Shown here: in pieces, positions 11,514 to 21,875 of the stretch
How positions within the stretch are numbered: position 1 is the stretch's first letter
Layout: every line of letters begins with the position of its first letter
DNA from: Acinetobacter soli
GTDB lineage: Bacteria > Pseudomonadota > Gammaproteobacteria > Pseudomonadales > Moraxellaceae
Reading direction: 5' to 3'
Assembly: GCF_000760595.1 (NCBI RefSeq)
Contig: NZ_BBNM01000005.1
Location: 186,001-250,000 of the forward strand
DNA: 64,000 nucleotides
Notes under the pieces: generated by a model
Databases searched by the model: none
What the model was told of the DNA's origin: nothing
Seen by the model: only the letters and a program-made list of their open reading frames with translations
Program-made: the position numbers and the translations under genes

Positions 11514-12119
11514 TTAACTGGCAAAAATTGCATTGCTACGCTGTAAGCTTTCTCTTTGTCGGATCGTCATGAGATATTGTTCAATCGCAGGATCAGCTCT
11601 TAATTGTCCCATCTTTTGCTGCCACAGCAGCATCGCTCCAACACATATATCCGCGACGGTAAACTGTTTTCCACATAAATAAGGATTTGCTTCAGTTAAT
11701 CCCTGAATAAGTGCCTGATAGGCATCTGTCTCATCACCGTAACTCATAAACATTTTTTGCTCAGGCTGAACTTGAATGTTTCGCATTTGATCTGTTGCCA
11801 AGGCTTCCCACGGCCCCGAAATAAAAAATAGCCAACGATAATAAAGACCGCGTTTAGGATCACCAAGAGCAGGCGCCAGATTCTTTTCAGGAAACTTATC
11901 TGCCAGATAAGTACAAATAGCAGCTAGCTCATAGATTACGACATGCTCATCAATCAGTACTGGCACCTTACCGAAAGGATTAAGTTTAAGATATTCAGGG
12001 GATTTCATACTGGTGTGATATTCCACCTCAACCCGCTCACACTCAATTCCAAGTTCGATCAGTAACCACTCGACCACCACACCACGTGATTCTTTATTGG
12101 TATAAAGCTGAAGACCCAT
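11514..12119 (-). CDS. Glutathione S-transferase family protein
   Basis: A 201-residue cytosolic GST. The thioredoxin-fold N-terminal domain includes the glutathione-binding KVPVLIDEHVVIYELAAI (cis-Pro and acidic-residue positions). The helical C-terminal domain includes NPYLCGKQFTVADICVGA with the N-capping Asp. I chose the ATG at 12119 because AGGAG lies 8 nt before it; the ATG three codons upstream would be too close. It lies just downstream of a YafY-type regulator on the same strand, which suggests local control. The substrate is unknown. Confidence 0.85.
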   Translation of the reverse strand: MGLQLYTNKESRGVVVEWLLIELGIECERVEVEYHTSMKSPEYLKLNPFGKVPVLIDEHVVIYELAAICTYLADKFPEKNLAPALGDPKRGLYYRWLFFISGPWEALATDQMRNIQVQPEQKMFMSYGDETDAYQALIQGLTEANPYLCGKQFTVADICVGAMLLWQQKMGQLRADPAIEQYLMTIRQRESLQRSNAIFAS

Positions 12120-12169
12120 TTCATTCACTCCTTTTTGATATTGTGGGTCCAGTGTAGAGCAGCGGATTG

Positions 12170-12865
12170 TCAGTTTTTGTCAGGAGTGACACATACTTCT
12201 TCAACCCACCATTGATGAAATAATTTCTGCTTAAACTGAGGATAGTGATCTTGACTCAACTGAAGCTGCAGAATTCGATCAATTCTAAAGTTTCGAAATG
12301 CTTGTCGTAACTTACACCAAGCCGCCAGCATAATTTTGTCGTTAAAATATCCCATCGCAAAAGGCCAGACTGTTCGCATACTTTCATTTTTGCGCTCGTC
12401 GGCATAGGCAAAGGTCACCTTCACCTGTAGACGAATTGCCATTCGAATCTGCTCAAGTATTTTTGTATCGACAGGTAGCCAAACATTAAAGGCTCTGAGT
12501 GTGGTCTGTTCTAAAAAATGCTGGCGATAAACAGGTAAGACTGAATTCAGTTTGCTAAGCACTGAAGATGATGCACTTTGCAACGCGTCGTCAGGGATGC
12601 TTTTAAGCCAGTGTAACGCCAAAAAAACGGCTTCTATTTCAGTTTCATCCAATGTAATCGGAGGGAGAAAGAAATCTTCCTTCAACTGAAATCCGATGCC
12701 TGCACATGCATCAATTCGTACACCCTGCTGTCTTAATGTTTCGATATCTCGATAGACACTACGCTGACTAATGCCAAGTTGTGTTGCCAACGCATGCGAG
12801 GTCACTGGATATTTGGCTTCTCTTAAGTGCTGTAGCAAATTTAATAATCGAATTGAACGGCTCAT
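12170..12865 (-). CDS. YafY-type HTH/WYL-domain transcriptional regulator
   Basis: A 231-residue regulator. An N-terminal HTH (residues 1-55: SRSIRLLNLLQHLRE, then ISQRSVYRDIETLRQQGV) is followed by a WYL effector domain (about 125-215) and a C-terminal extension. The start is the ATG at 12865, preceded by AGAGG 6 nt upstream; the longer frame depends on a TTG without a ribosome site. It is transcribed into the GST gene after a 50-bp gap, so the pair probably forms an operon. WYL regulators bind ligands or nucleic acids; the effector is unknown. Confidence 0.85.
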   Translation of the reverse strand: MSRSIRLLNLLQHLREAKYPVTSHALATQLGISQRSVYRDIETLRQQGVRIDACAGIGFQLKEDFFLPPITLDETEIEAVFLALHWLKSIPDDALQSASSSVLSKLNSVLPVYRQHFLEQTTLRAFNVWLPVDTKILEQIRMAIRLQVKVTFAYADERKNESMRTVWPFAMGYFNDKIMLAAWCKLRQAFRNFRIDRILQLQLSQDHYPQFKQKLFHQWWVEEVCVTPDKN

Positions 12866-12935
12866 CTGAACCTCTAGATTTTTATTAGAGAGAAACCTCA
12901 ACAGGTTTCTCAATTTTTTATTTTTTAAAGATTGT

Positions 12936-13601
12936 TTAAGCAGGCATCTTCTGTTGCAGTATTTGCTTTAAAAAGTGATGCAATTCCGGCACGCTCTTCA
13001 CAATGGTCAAAGGCGCATAACGCGCTAAGACCTGAGGATCATGCACACCGTAACTCACACCAATACGCGGCATGTCGATGTTCATGGCCATCTCAAGATC
13101 ATAGCTGCTATCGCCAACCATAATGGCATTTTTTGCCTCGACTTCTGTGACCTGCAAAATCTCTTCCAGCATGCGTGGATGAGGTTTAGACATGGTTTCA
13201 CTTGCCGCACGAGTGATATCAAAAATATGATGACTTTGCGTTTTGGTCAGCACGCGATCTAAGCCACGGCGGTTTTTACCTGTTGCCACCGCAAGCTTCA
13301 TCCCCATGGCTTTTAAGTCATGCAGCAACTCGGCAACGCCATCAAACCATGCATCATGCGTGGAATGTTGCACATAATGTTCGCCATAAGCCATCACAAT
13401 TTGCTCATGCAAATGTGGAACCTGCGGAAAAAGCGTCTGCATCACTTCGGGTAAGCCTAAACCAATCACCCCTTGTGCCGCCTCATCCGTAAGGGGTTGC
13501 TCAAAGCGTTGCGCTGCAAATTGTAAACTTGCAACAATTTGGCCAACTGAATTAAATAAAGTGCCGTCCCAGTCAAAAATAATCAGTTCTGGACGATTCA
13601 T
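12936..13601 (-). CDS. HAD-IA hydrolase, phosphoglycolate phosphatase-like
   Basis: A 221-residue HAD of subfamily IA. Motif I is FDWDGTLFNS (nucleophile Asp and general acid Asp), motif II is the Thr in AVATGKNRRGL, motif III is the Lys in SKPHPRML, and motif IV is MVGDSSYDLEMA. The helical cap lies between residues 15 and 85. Its ATG overlaps the rluC stop by 4 nt (ATGA), so the two are translationally coupled. The rluC/HAD pairing is common in this group. Phosphoglycolate, produced by DNA repair, is the likely substrate, but the family is broad. Confidence 0.85.
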   Translation of the reverse strand: MNRPELIIFDWDGTLFNSVGQIVASLQFAAQRFEQPLTDEAAQGVIGLGLPEVMQTLFPQVPHLHEQIVMAYGEHYVQHSTHDAWFDGVAELLHDLKAMGMKLAVATGKNRRGLDRVLTKTQSHHIFDITRAASETMSKPHPRMLEEILQVTEVEAKNAIMVGDSSYDLEMAMNIDMPRIGVSYGVHDPQVLARYAPLTIVKSVPELHHFLKQILQQKMPA

Positions 13602-14530
13602 TTACGTGCTCTCAACTGTGCCACAACACTTTGAATATCCTCTGGCAGTGCCGCTTCAATTACAGGATAGCCCGGAATTTCAAGACGCATCGCATGCAGG
13701 CACAGACGGCGTGCTTCAGGCCCTGTATAGGGTGTTTGATGGCCGTATTTATCGTCACCCACCAAAGGATGACCGATACTCAAGCCATGTACGCGAATTT
13801 GATGGGTGCGCCCTGAAAGTGGTGATGCATAAACCAGTGTTGCATCTTTAAAACGCTCAGCGACCACCCAATTGGTTTTACTTGGCTTACCTTCTTTCGA
13901 CACTCTCACACGGCGTTCGCCATTGGCCAGTTCATAACGCAACAGCGGCGCATCAATCAACTGTCGATCAAGACTGACATTCCCTTTCACGAGTGCTGCG
14001 TAGGTTTTTGCAATTTTGTGTTCGCGTAATAAATCCTGCAGCAGCTTAAGCGTGCTGCGCTTTTTACTGATCATGACCAAACCCGAAGTGTCACGGTCAA
14101 TTCGGTGAATCAATTCTAGATATTTTTTTCCAGTAGCCGCTCGCATAGCCTCAATCAGACCGTATGCCACACCGCTTCCGCCATGTACGGCGATCCCCGA
14201 TGGTTTATTCACCACCAATAAACCATCATCTTCATACACCACGCGGTTGAGCAGGCTTTTGGCAACCTGATCGCTGACTGGCGCATCGCTTTCATCTTTT
14301 TGTTCGTAGCGAATCGGGGCAACTCGAATCTGATCGCCAATACTCAGTTTACTTTCCGCTTTAATTCGTTTTTTATTGACTCGCACCTGCCCTTCACGAA
14401 TCAGACGATAGATACGACTTTTGGGTACACCTTTTAAACGGGAAAATAAAAAGTTATCGATGCGCTGACCGGCCTGATGTTCGTCTACCTCAAACCAGGT
14501 GACGCTTTGCCATTGTTGCGTAGAATTCAT
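13598..14530 (-). CDS. rluC: 23S rRNA pseudouridine(955/2504/2580) synthase RluC
   Basis: Makes three pseudouridines near the peptidyl-transferase centre of 23S rRNA. 310 residues. An S4 RNA-binding domain spans about 17-75 (RIDNFLFSRLKGVPKSRIYR) and the RluA catalytic domain starts near residue 95, with catalytic Asp in HRIDRDTSGLVMISK. The later motifs are SPLSGRTHQIRVH and RLCLHAM. It is divergent from rne, as in enterobacteria, and overlaps the downstream HAD gene by 4 nt. RluC is distinguished from RluA and RluD here by the S4 domain and the rne neighbourhood. Confidence 0.93.
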   Translation of the reverse strand: MNSTQQWQSVTWFEVDEHQAGQRIDNFLFSRLKGVPKSRIYRLIREGQVRVNKKRIKAESKLSIGDQIRVAPIRYEQKDESDAPVSDQVAKSLLNRVVYEDDGLLVVNKPSGIAVHGGSGVAYGLIEAMRAATGKKYLELIHRIDRDTSGLVMISKKRSTLKLLQDLLREHKIAKTYAALVKGNVSLDRQLIDAPLLRYELANGERRVRVSKEGKPSKTNWVVAERFKDATLVYASPLSGRTHQIRVHGLSIGHPLVGDDKYGHQTPYTGPEARRLCLHAMRLEIPGYPVIEAALPEDIQSVVAQLRARK

Positions 14531-15261
14531 ACAGTAATTAAAACCCGAAAAAGATGAAATTTGAATAAAAAATGACCGTTTAGCTACTTGATTTCACAAG
14601 AAACTTTCAATTAGCCCATAGGCAGATCGTGCAAGGTTTGATATAGTCAGCGCACGGATACCACCGTAAGTGAACAAAAAACGAAATAATTTCAACTCTG
14701 TTTGAAATGAATATTCGCTCAAGGCTTCACCAAAAGCTCGGACAGGTCCCAAAAGAATATGCCCACGCCGAAGGCTTATTATATCGGCAAAAAACAAACT
14801 GTCGCGTTTAATTGTGCATTTGCACAACAGTTTGTTTAAAGAAATATGTCGCCAACCCACACGTTGGTTATTAAACGTAAACTGATGCACATCAGATACA
14901 TTGCGCCATGAGGGTTTTTTCAGGCTAAAGTGTTGATGTATTGGAACTGCCAAATAGCACTGATACGATGAACATTCCGTATCAAGACTTCATAAGAAGG
15001 ATCTTCAAGCTCAGTGACAGTGAAAGTTATCATCCAATACACCGCTTACCCGCCAGTGAAGAAATTCAAGCACGTTGATTGCACCACAATCAATGCAGTA
15101 TCGCCAACATCAAAACCGTTATTGAGCCGAAGCATTATGCACTAATCGGACGTCACGATCTGGACCACACTTGCTGAGTTCCAGTCCTGATACAAAGGAT
15201 TGATGTTTGTGCAGCTGATCATCGCAGTGATCTGAGTGAGTCACTATTAGGTGTCACACCC
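14531..15261. other. rluC-rne divergent spacer with probable long rne 5' leader
   Basis: 731 bp without a supportable gene. E. coli rne has a long 5' UTR through which RNase E controls its own mRNA, and the sequence just before rne here could serve that role. An antisense frame at 14594-14953 and a 36-codon frame at 14968-15078 lack ribosome sites and family resemblance. I could not locate the promoters with confidence. Confidence 0.5.
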
Positions 15262-18200
15262 ATGAAACGTATGTTGATTAATGCAACTCACGCTGAAGAA
15301 GTCCGCGTTGCACTTATCACTGGTAATCGTCTTTACGATTTTGACTTAGAAAATCGTACCCGCGAACAAAAAAAATCAAACATCTATAAAGGTCATGTTA
15401 CTCGCGTTGAGCCGTCTCTAGAGGCTGTTTTTGTCGAGTATGGCGCTCAGCGTCAGGGCTTTTTGTCGATGCGCGAAATTGCAAATTCGTATTTACACGC
15501 CGACCCACGCCAAACTTCAAATATCCGTGAATTGATCACCGAAGGTACTGAACTTTTAGTTCAAGTCGAAAAAGAAGAGCGTGGTAATAAAGGCGCTGCA
15601 CTCTCTACCTTTATTTCACTTGCTGGGCGTTATTTGGTGCTCATGCCAAACAATCCAAAAGGTGGCGGTATCAGCCGTCAAATTTCGGGTTCAGTACGTG
15701 AAGAACTCAAAGAAATGCTGGCATCACTGAATATGCCACGTGGCATGAGTGTGATTGTCCGTACAGCAGGGATTGGCCGTTCGCAGGAAGAATTGCAACT
15801 GGATCTCCAACATCTTTTAGATTTGTGGAGCCAAATTCAAAGCACTTCAAGTTCTGGCCCATCACCAATGCTGGTTCACCAAGAAGCAGGTGTGGTCACA
15901 CGTGCCATTCGTGATTACTTGCGTGATGATGTAGCTGAAATTTTGATTGATAGCGAGCAAGCCTATAACGAGGCCTACAACTTTGTAAAAGCAGTGATGC
16001 CGCGTCAGCTCGACAAACTCAAAACCTATACGCTCAATGAACCATTGTTTGCGCACTTTGCAATTGAAAGCCAGATTCAAACAGCTTACGAGCGTGAAGT
16101 AAAATTGCCGTCTGGTGGTTCGATCGTAATTGATCAAACCGAAGCGCTTGTATCAATCGATATCAACTCGGCCAAATCTACACGTGGTCATGATGTTGAA
16201 GAAACTGCGCTGAATACCAATCTAGAAGCTGCTGAAGAAATTGCGCGTCAATTGCGTTTACGCGACATTGGCGGTTTGGTCGTGATCGACTTTATTGACA
16301 TGACCAAAGACCGTAACCAGCGTATGGTTGAAGCTAAATTACGTGAAGCTACGCAAAGTGATCGTGCGCGTATCCAGTTTGGTCAGCTCTCACGCTTTGG
16401 TTTGATGGAAATGAGCCGTCAGCGCTTACGTCCGTCGCTTGAAGAAGCAACCGGTTATGTCTGCCCGCGTTGTCATGGCACCGGTATGGTACGTGATCTG
16501 CGTTCACTGTCACTTTCAATTATGCGTAAAGTTGAAGAGATTGCTTTGCGTGAACGTCATGGTGAAGTGCAGGTTGAAGTTCCAGTTGAAATCGCAGCAT
16601 TTTTGCTAAACGAAAAACGTCATAGCTTGGTTTATCTTGAGCAGACGTCAGGTGTACGCGTGACGGTTCTGCCTCACCCGCATCTTGAAACACCACATTA
16701 TGAAATCCAGTACAACCCTGAAGGTTTTGCACCATCAAGCTACGAACGTACAGAAGCAACACGTTCTAGCGAAAAAGAGCTGGGTTATGAATCTTCAGGT
16801 TGGCATTTAGAAGAAGCTGAACACACTCATGCTGCTGCACCAGCGGTAGAGGCAGCAAAAACCAAGCAATCGCCGAAACAAGCCGCTCAAGTAGCTGCTG
16901 CACCACAAAAGTCAGCCAGCGCATGTGCTTGGCTTGAAAACTTGTTTGTTCAGAAACAAGCTCAAACCACAGACCAATCTCGTTCGGCACAAAATGCAGC
17001 CGCTGCGATTGAACAAATGGTCAACAACGGCGCAGTCAGTCGTGGTCAGTTTGGTCAGGTGAATCCAGCAGCCGTGCCAGCACAGAGCGCTGTACCTGCG
17101 GCAGCACCAACTGCAAACAACGTCTATATGTCGCAGCCGCAAGCCAAACATGAGCCACGCGAGTCCAACGAAAAAGACGAAAAACCACAGCAGCAGCGTC
17201 AGAACAACAAAAAGCGTAAGCACAAAGAGCATCGTGAACACCATGCCCCAGTGCAAGAAGCTTCACAACAAGTGCATGAAGAAACTGTGCAGTTGTCGCG
17301 TCAGGAACAACGTGACCTTAAACGCAATCAAAAGCGTCACCAATCTGAACAGCAACAGCATAACGAAACGTCACATGAAGAAACCCAACATGTGCCGCGT
17401 CGTGACCGCAATCAGCAACGTCCAAACCGCCCGAATCGTTATCGCGATCAAAGCGTATTAAATGAGGACAATGCACAGCCAAAAGCTGCACCTGCTGTTG
17501 CAGATGAGCGTCAGGTTCGTGTAGAACAGGTTGATGCACCGCGTGACGACGTACTGGCAACCGCGCTAGTGATCAATGTCGATACTGCAAAAAGTGAAAT
17601 TGTGGCCTTAAATGGTCAGCCTCAGCAGCCAAAACGTGATGCAGCAGCACCAGTAAAAGCACATCAGGCGAAAGCTGAGCACAAAGCACCGACTCAACCT
17701 GCAAAAGCGGAAGTGGCGCCTAAAGCGGATGTTCCAGCCACTGAAACCACAGACGTGGCTGAACCAGTCGCTGCATCTTCAGAAGTGAAACGCGCCAGCA
17801 ATGATCCGCGTATGCGTCGTCGTCAACAACGTGGACAGCATCAGGCGAAAGTACAAGCACCGAAGATCACGCCATCTCAAGTGCCAACACTCGGTCAGTA
17901 CACCATTAGCAGCCTGATCCGTCATGTGTATGGTGAAGACTGTACGGTTCTAATCGAACAGTTTGGTCTCGTACCCACCTTTAACCGTGCCTTAGTGAAA
18001 TTCACTGAGCAATATGCCGCTACATTGGTGGTAGGCGAGTCTGAAGGTAAAGTTGAAGATAAAAAGCCAGTGACCCGTGATGCAGAGCTTCCAAACAATA
18101 AGCCTGTTGAAGAAGCTGAACCTGCAGCGGTTTTACCGCTCACACCACCGAAGGCTGATCTGAGCCGCGTTGCCAACGATCCGCGTGAGCGTCGTCGTTT

Positions 18201-18636
18201 GGCCAAGCAAGCTGCTGAGCAAGCGCATGTTCAAGCCAAGCAAGCGCAAGCTGCTGAGCAGGCACAAGCAGATGCACCGCAAACGGCAGAAGTCGTCGCA
18301 CAATCTGTTACGACAGATGCACCTGTAGCAGATGCTGCTCAAGAAACGCCAGCAACTGTCTCGGCAGAGGCTGTACCAACAACAGAGCAAGCGACAGATG
18401 CGGCAGCAGACCCAGCACCTGTGGCCTCAGAGGATCAAGCAGCAGATGCTGTGCAAGCCTCGCTTCCTGAAATCGAGCAAGCAACACCAGTAAAAAAGGA
18501 ACCGACCAAAGCCAAAGCAAACAAAGCACCGGCTAAGGCGTCTGAAAATACTGCCAATGCAGATCAGGACAAACCGGCCCGCCCTCGTCGTCCACGTGGT
18601 CGTCCACCGAAGAAAACCACCTCTAGTACCGAATGA
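15262..18636 (+). CDS. rne: Ribonuclease E
   Basis: Essential endonuclease that starts mRNA decay and processes rRNA and tRNA; scaffold of the degradosome. 1124 residues. The catalytic half (1-510) has the S1 domain (about 37-120), DNase I-like catalytic aspartates D300 (VSIDINSAK) and D343 (VVIDFIDM), and the Zn-link CPRCHGTG with C401 and C404. The C-terminal half is long, disordered and rich in Ala, Gln, Glu, Lys and Arg. It contains a basic RNA-binding stretch near residues 630-740 and two NDPR motifs (residues 847 and 972), each followed by an arginine cluster. AGGTG lies 8 nt before the ATG. A strong terminator follows. Confidence 0.97.
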   Translation: MKRMLINATHAEEVRVALITGNRLYDFDLENRTREQKKSNIYKGHVTRVEPSLEAVFVEYGAQRQGFLSMREIANSYLHADPRQTSNIRELITEGTELLVQVEKEERGNKGAALSTFISLAGRYLVLMPNNPKGGGISRQISGSVREELKEMLASLNMPRGMSVIVRTAGIGRSQEELQLDLQHLLDLWSQIQSTSSSGPSPMLVHQEAGVVTRAIRDYLRDDVAEILIDSEQAYNEAYNFVKAVMPRQLDKLKTYTLNEPLFAHFAIESQIQTAYEREVKLPSGGSIVIDQTEALVSIDINSAKSTRGHDVEETALNTNLEAAEEIARQLRLRDIGGLVVIDFIDMTKDRNQRMVEAKLREATQSDRARIQFGQLSRFGLMEMSRQRLRPSLEEATGYVCPRCHGTGMVRDLRSLSLSIMRKVEEIALRERHGEVQVEVPVEIAAFLLNEKRHSLVYLEQTSGVRVTVLPHPHLETPHYEIQYNPEGFAPSSYERTEATRSSEKELGYESSGWHLEEAEHTHAAAPAVEAAKTKQSPKQAAQVAAAPQKSASACAWLENLFVQKQAQTTDQSRSAQNAAAAIEQMVNNGAVSRGQFGQVNPAAVPAQSAVPAAAPTANNVYMSQPQAKHEPRESNEKDEKPQQQRQNNKKRKHKEHREHHAPVQEASQQVHEETVQLSRQEQRDLKRNQKRHQSEQQQHNETSHEETQHVPRRDRNQQRPNRPNRYRDQSVLNEDNAQPKAAPAVADERQVRVEQVDAPRDDVLATALVINVDTAKSEIVALNGQPQQPKRDAAAPVKAHQAKAEHKAPTQPAKAEVAPKADVPATETTDVAEPVAASSEVKRASNDPRMRRRQQRGQHQAKVQAPKITPSQVPTLGQYTISSLIRHVYGEDCTVLIEQFGLVPTFNRALVKFTEQYAATLVVGESEGKVEDKKPVTRDAELPNNKPVEEAEPAAVLPLTPPKADLSRVANDPRERRRLAKQAAEQAHVQAKQAQAAEQAQADAPQTAEVVAQSVTTDAPVADAAQETPATVSAEAVPTTEQATDAAADPAPVASEDQAADAVQASLPEIEQATPVKKEPTKAKANKAPAKASENTANADQDKPARPRRPRGRPPKKTTSSTE

Positions 18637-18662
18637 TTTGCATAATTGCAGATCATTAAAAG

Positions 18663-18695
18663 AAACCTAGTCATTTCGGTGACTAGGTTTTTTTT
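18663..18695 (+). terminator. Intrinsic terminator after rne
   Basis: An 11-bp stem AAACCTAGTCA / TGACTAGGTTT with a 6-nt loop, followed by a T8 run. Confidence 0.9.
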
Positions 18696-18820
18696 GATAC
18701 TTTTGTGAGATTAGGTTGATTGCACTAGAACAAAGGCCGTAAAAGAACAGTTCTAGATGAATTTTTTTTCTGCAGATGCGTCACCATAATTGGATTGATC
18801 GAAAAATAAATAGGATGTAT

Positions 18821-20662
18821 ATGAGCCAGACCACACAGACTGATATTATTACGCTTGGGGCTGTTGCCGCGAAAATTCCACAATTGATTCCAAAGGTGCC
18901 ACACCTTCTTCATGGACTCAAACAAGCCTATTTACGCACTTCTGCTTCGCCTGCGGGCCTCGGTATTGCTTTTGAAAAAGCCGTGAAGCGTAATCCGGAT
19001 GGGGCTGCTTTACTATTTGAAAATGAGCGCTATACCTATCAAGAACTCAATGAGTGGGCCAATCAGATTGCCCACTACTATCTGTCATTGGGCGCGCGTA
19101 AAGGCGATGTGATTGCGGTCATGCTTGAAAACCGCTCTGAATTGCTGGCTACCGTGATTGCACTGGCAAAAATTGGTGTGACAATTGCGTTGGTCAACAC
19201 CTCACAAACAGGCAAGGTGCTCAGTCATAGTATTAATCTGGTCAAACCGATTGCATTAATTTTTGGTGATGAAGTACATCACTGCATTGATGAAATTCGT
19301 GCTGACTTAAATATCAATGAAGACCGTTTTCATTGGTTTGCCGATCAGGCCACACGTCAAGACGTGGGCACCGCACCGCACGGATATATCAATCTGGCCG
19401 AGCAAATTGACCATTTCCCAAAATTTAACCCACCTACGACCCATACCGTTCAGGGCAAAGATGGTCTGTTTTATATCTATACCTCAGGTACCACAGGATT
19501 ACCCAAAGCGGTGATCTTTACCCATAGTCGCTGGACACTGGCCTATGGTACGTATGGCCATGTGCTTGATCTGAATCCCGACGATGTGATGTACGTAACG
19601 CTACCGCTCTACCATGCCACGGGCATTGTGGTGTGCTGGTGTGGCGTGATTGCAGGCAGTGCAACTTTGGCCTTACGTCGCAAATATTCGACCAGTGCAT
19701 TCTGGAAAGATGTAAAAAAGTTTAATGCCTCTGCCATTGGTTACGTGGGAGAATTGTGTCGTTATCTCATGGATGCCCCTGCCACCGAGTTAGATCGGAG
19801 CCATCGCGTAACCAAAATGATTGGTAATGGTATGCGTCCGAATATTTGGGATAAATTCAAGCAACGCTTCGGTGTCGATGAAATTTTAGAGCTGTACGCA
19901 TCAAGTGAAGGCAATGTCGGTTTTAGCAATATTTTTAATTTTGATAATACTGTCGGTTTTTCTCCAACGCCGTATGCCGTGATTGCATTTGATAAAGAGA
20001 AAAATGAGCCAATTCGCGACAAAGATGGATTTTGCCAGAAAGTAAAAACTGGTGAAGTGGGCTTGTTGGTCGGTAAAATTACCCGTCGCTCTCCTTTCGA
20101 TGGATATACCGATCCAGAGAAAAACAAAGCCGTGATTTTAAAAAATGTGCTGAAAAAAGGCGATGCCTATTTCAATACGGGTGATTTGGTACGTGACATT
20201 GGCTTTCGTCATGCACAATTTGTTGATCGCTTGGGAGATACCTTCCGCTGGAAAGGTGAAAACGTCTCGACCACTGAAGTTGAAAATATGCTCTGCGAAC
20301 ACGATAAAATTGTCGAGGCCGTAGTATATGGTGTTGAAATTCCGCACACCAATGGCCGCGCGGGCATGGCGGCCATCACATTGGCCGATCATGCAGAACT
20401 GAATGATCAAGATTTGAGCCACATGGCAAGTACATTTAAAAAATGTCTGCCCGCCTATGCTGTTCCGGTTTTTTTACGTGTACAAGAAACCGTCGAAACA
20501 ACGGGAACGTTCAAATATCAAAAGAACAAGCTCAAAGAACAGGCCTTTGATCCCAACAAAACCGAGGAAAGATTGCTGGTTTTATTACCTGGCGAATCGG
20601 CTTATTGTGATGTGACCAAAGACATTTTTGATAACATTCAGGCATATAAGTACCGTTTTTAG
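18821..20662 (+). CDS. Long-chain/very-long-chain acyl-CoA synthetase (FATP/FadD6-like)
   Basis: ATP-dependent ligase that activates fatty acids to acyl-CoA. 613 residues from the chosen start. The AMP-binding P-loop is YTSGTTGLPKAVIFTH. Further motifs are LPLYHATGIV, the adenylation motif ELYASSEGNVGF, and the C-terminal FVDRLGDTFRWKGENVSTTEVE. The last motif, with DTFRWKGENV, places it with the SLC27/very-long-chain synthetase group rather than with FadD. The ATG at 18821 has GGA 5 nt upstream; the frame runs 15 codons further up to an ATG without a ribosome site. Stand-alone gene between the rne terminator and tRNA-Lys. Confidence 0.87.
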   Translation: MSQTTQTDIITLGAVAAKIPQLIPKVPHLLHGLKQAYLRTSASPAGLGIAFEKAVKRNPDGAALLFENERYTYQELNEWANQIAHYYLSLGARKGDVIAVMLENRSELLATVIALAKIGVTIALVNTSQTGKVLSHSINLVKPIALIFGDEVHHCIDEIRADLNINEDRFHWFADQATRQDVGTAPHGYINLAEQIDHFPKFNPPTTHTVQGKDGLFYIYTSGTTGLPKAVIFTHSRWTLAYGTYGHVLDLNPDDVMYVTLPLYHATGIVVCWCGVIAGSATLALRRKYSTSAFWKDVKKFNASAIGYVGELCRYLMDAPATELDRSHRVTKMIGNGMRPNIWDKFKQRFGVDEILELYASSEGNVGFSNIFNFDNTVGFSPTPYAVIAFDKEKNEPIRDKDGFCQKVKTGEVGLLVGKITRRSPFDGYTDPEKNKAVILKNVLKKGDAYFNTGDLVRDIGFRHAQFVDRLGDTFRWKGENVSTTEVENMLCEHDKIVEAVVYGVEIPHTNGRAGMAAITLADHAELNDQDLSHMASTFKKCLPAYAVPVFLRVQETVETTGTFKYQKNKLKEQAFDPNKTEERLLVLLPGESAYCDVTKDIFDNIQAYKYRF

Positions 20663-20734
20663 TTCATTTTTTAGCTAAACAAGAGGAAATCGTGCTTTTT
20701 ATAAACAGTTATGCAATTGTTTTGAATTTTCCTC

Positions 20735-20762
20735 TTGTGTTAGCTGAATAACTTGCTACAAT
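20735..20762 (+). promoter_or_regulatory. Probable sigma-70 promoter of tRNA-Lys
   Basis: TTGTGT (-35), a 16-bp spacer and TACAAT (-10), ending 20 bp before the first tRNA base. The second tRNA has no comparably clear promoter, so both are probably read from here. Confidence 0.55.
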
Positions 20763-20782
20763 ACGCTCCATCAAACGATACA

Positions 20783-20858
20783 GGGTCGTTAGCTCAGTTG
20801 GTAGAGCAGCGGACTTTTAATCCGTTGGTCCCGCGTTCGAGTCGCGGACGACCCACCA
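20783..20858 (+). tRNA. tRNA-Lys (anticodon UUU)
   Basis: 76 nt beginning GGGTCGTTAGCTCAGTTGGT and ending ACCCACCA with encoded CCA. The anticodon loop CTTTTAA gives anticodon TTT, and the T-loop is GTTCGAGTC. Identical to the copy at 20968. Confidence 0.97.
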
Positions 20859-20967
20859 CTTATTGTTTGATCTGATGAAAGAAGCCTAAATTACCAACTT
20901 CTTTCTTGTAAGATCAAGAAAACATCTGATCTTGCAATGTTTTTAAAGCCTTGCTTTAAAATACTCA

Positions 20968-21043
20968 GGGTCGTTAGCTCAGTTGGTAGAGCAGCGGACT
21001 TTTAATCCGTTGGTCCCGCGTTCGAGTCGCGGACGACCCACCA
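20968..21043 (+). tRNA. tRNA-Lys (anticodon UUU), second copy
   Basis: Base-for-base identical to the tRNA at 20783, 109 nt downstream of it. Followed 7 nt later by an intrinsic terminator, consistent with a two-gene tRNA transcript. Confidence 0.97.
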
Positions 21044-21049
21044 GATTCT

Positions 21050-21084
21050 AAAAAAGCCTTAGCATAATGACTAAGGCTTTTTTT
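21050..21084 (+). terminator. Intrinsic terminator after the tRNA-Lys pair
   Basis: AAAAAGCCTTAG pairs with CTAAGGCTTTTT around an 8-nt loop, and a T-tract follows. Confidence 0.88.
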
Positions 21085-21243
21085 ATTGGTTCATTCTAAA
21101 AATCTAGATTTAAATCCATTCAAAGTAAAAATCTAAATATTCGATCAATTTTATAAAAATTTTCTGTTTTTACGATGATTAAAAATCTTTTAAGCTAATC
21201 CTCTCTTCAAGCAATTATATATATTTATTTAGAGGCGCAAGTT

Positions 21244-21807
21244 ATGAGTTTAATCAACACCGAAATCAAACCTTTTCAAGCCACTGCATATTCAAAAGGT
21301 CAGTTTGTCGATTTGACCGAAGCAGATTTGAAAGGTCATTGGTCTGTTGTGTTTTTCTATCCTGCCGATTTTACTTTTGTTTGCCCGACAGAACTTGAAG
21401 ACCTTGCAGAACACTACGATGCATTTAAACAATTGGGCGTTGAGATTTATTCGGTTTCAACCGATACCCACTTTACCCATAAGGCATGGCACGACAGCTC
21501 CGATGCAATTGGCAAAATTCAGTATCCAATGATTGGTGATCCAACATGGCGCATTGCCAAAAACTTCGATGTTTTGATTGAGGCTGAAGGCATGGCGGAC
21601 CGCGGTACGTTTGTGATTGATCCAGACGGTAAAATTCAAATTGTTGAAATTACGGCTGGTGGGATTGGCCGTGACGCGCAAGAGTTACTGCGTAAAGTAA
21701 AAGCCGCACATTATGTGTATAACCATCCGGGTGAGGTTTGCCCTGCCAAATGGAAAGAAGGTGACAGCACACTCGCACCATCCATTGATCTGGTCGGAAA
21801 AATTTAA
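21244..21807 (+). CDS. ahpC: Alkyl hydroperoxide reductase peroxidase subunit AhpC
   Basis: Typical 2-Cys peroxiredoxin that reduces peroxides and organic hydroperoxides. 187 residues, the standard length. The peroxidatic cysteine is C47 in DFTFVCPTE and the resolving cysteine is C166 in GEVCPAKW. The start has AGAGG upstream. No ahpF reductase lies next to it in this window. It stands alone between tRNA-Lys and a terminator. OxyR control is usual, but no clear site was found. Confidence 0.97.
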   Translation: MSLINTEIKPFQATAYSKGQFVDLTEADLKGHWSVVFFYPADFTFVCPTELEDLAEHYDAFKQLGVEIYSVSTDTHFTHKAWHDSSDAIGKIQYPMIGDPTWRIAKNFDVLIEAEGMADRGTFVIDPDGKIQIVEITAGGIGRDAQELLRKVKAAHYVYNHPGEVCPAKWKEGDSTLAPSIDLVGKI

Positions 21808-21818
21808 GACTGGCATAT

Positions 21819-21852
21819 AAAAAAGCCCCTCAGCTCAGTTGAGGGGCTTTTT
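21819..21852. terminator. Bidirectional terminator between ahpC and hemW
   Basis: AAAAGCCCCTCA / TGAGGGGCTTTT stem with a 7-nt loop, an A-run on the left and a T-run on the right. It serves both convergent genes. Confidence 0.9.
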
Positions 21853-21875
21853 TTGTTTATTGAAACAGATCAAGT

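Noticed and set aside
14594..14953. 119-codon minus-strand frame in the rluC-rne spacer
   Set aside because: No ribosome site, no family resemblance, atypical composition, and it lies antisense to the expected rne leader.
14968..15078. 36-codon plus-strand frame in the rne leader
   Set aside because: No Shine-Dalgarno sequence and no recognisable peptide; likely chance within a structured 5' UTR.
16520..18529. Many long antisense frames over rne
   Set aside because: They are by-products of the biased Ala/Gln/Glu composition of the RNase E tail and have no own start signals.
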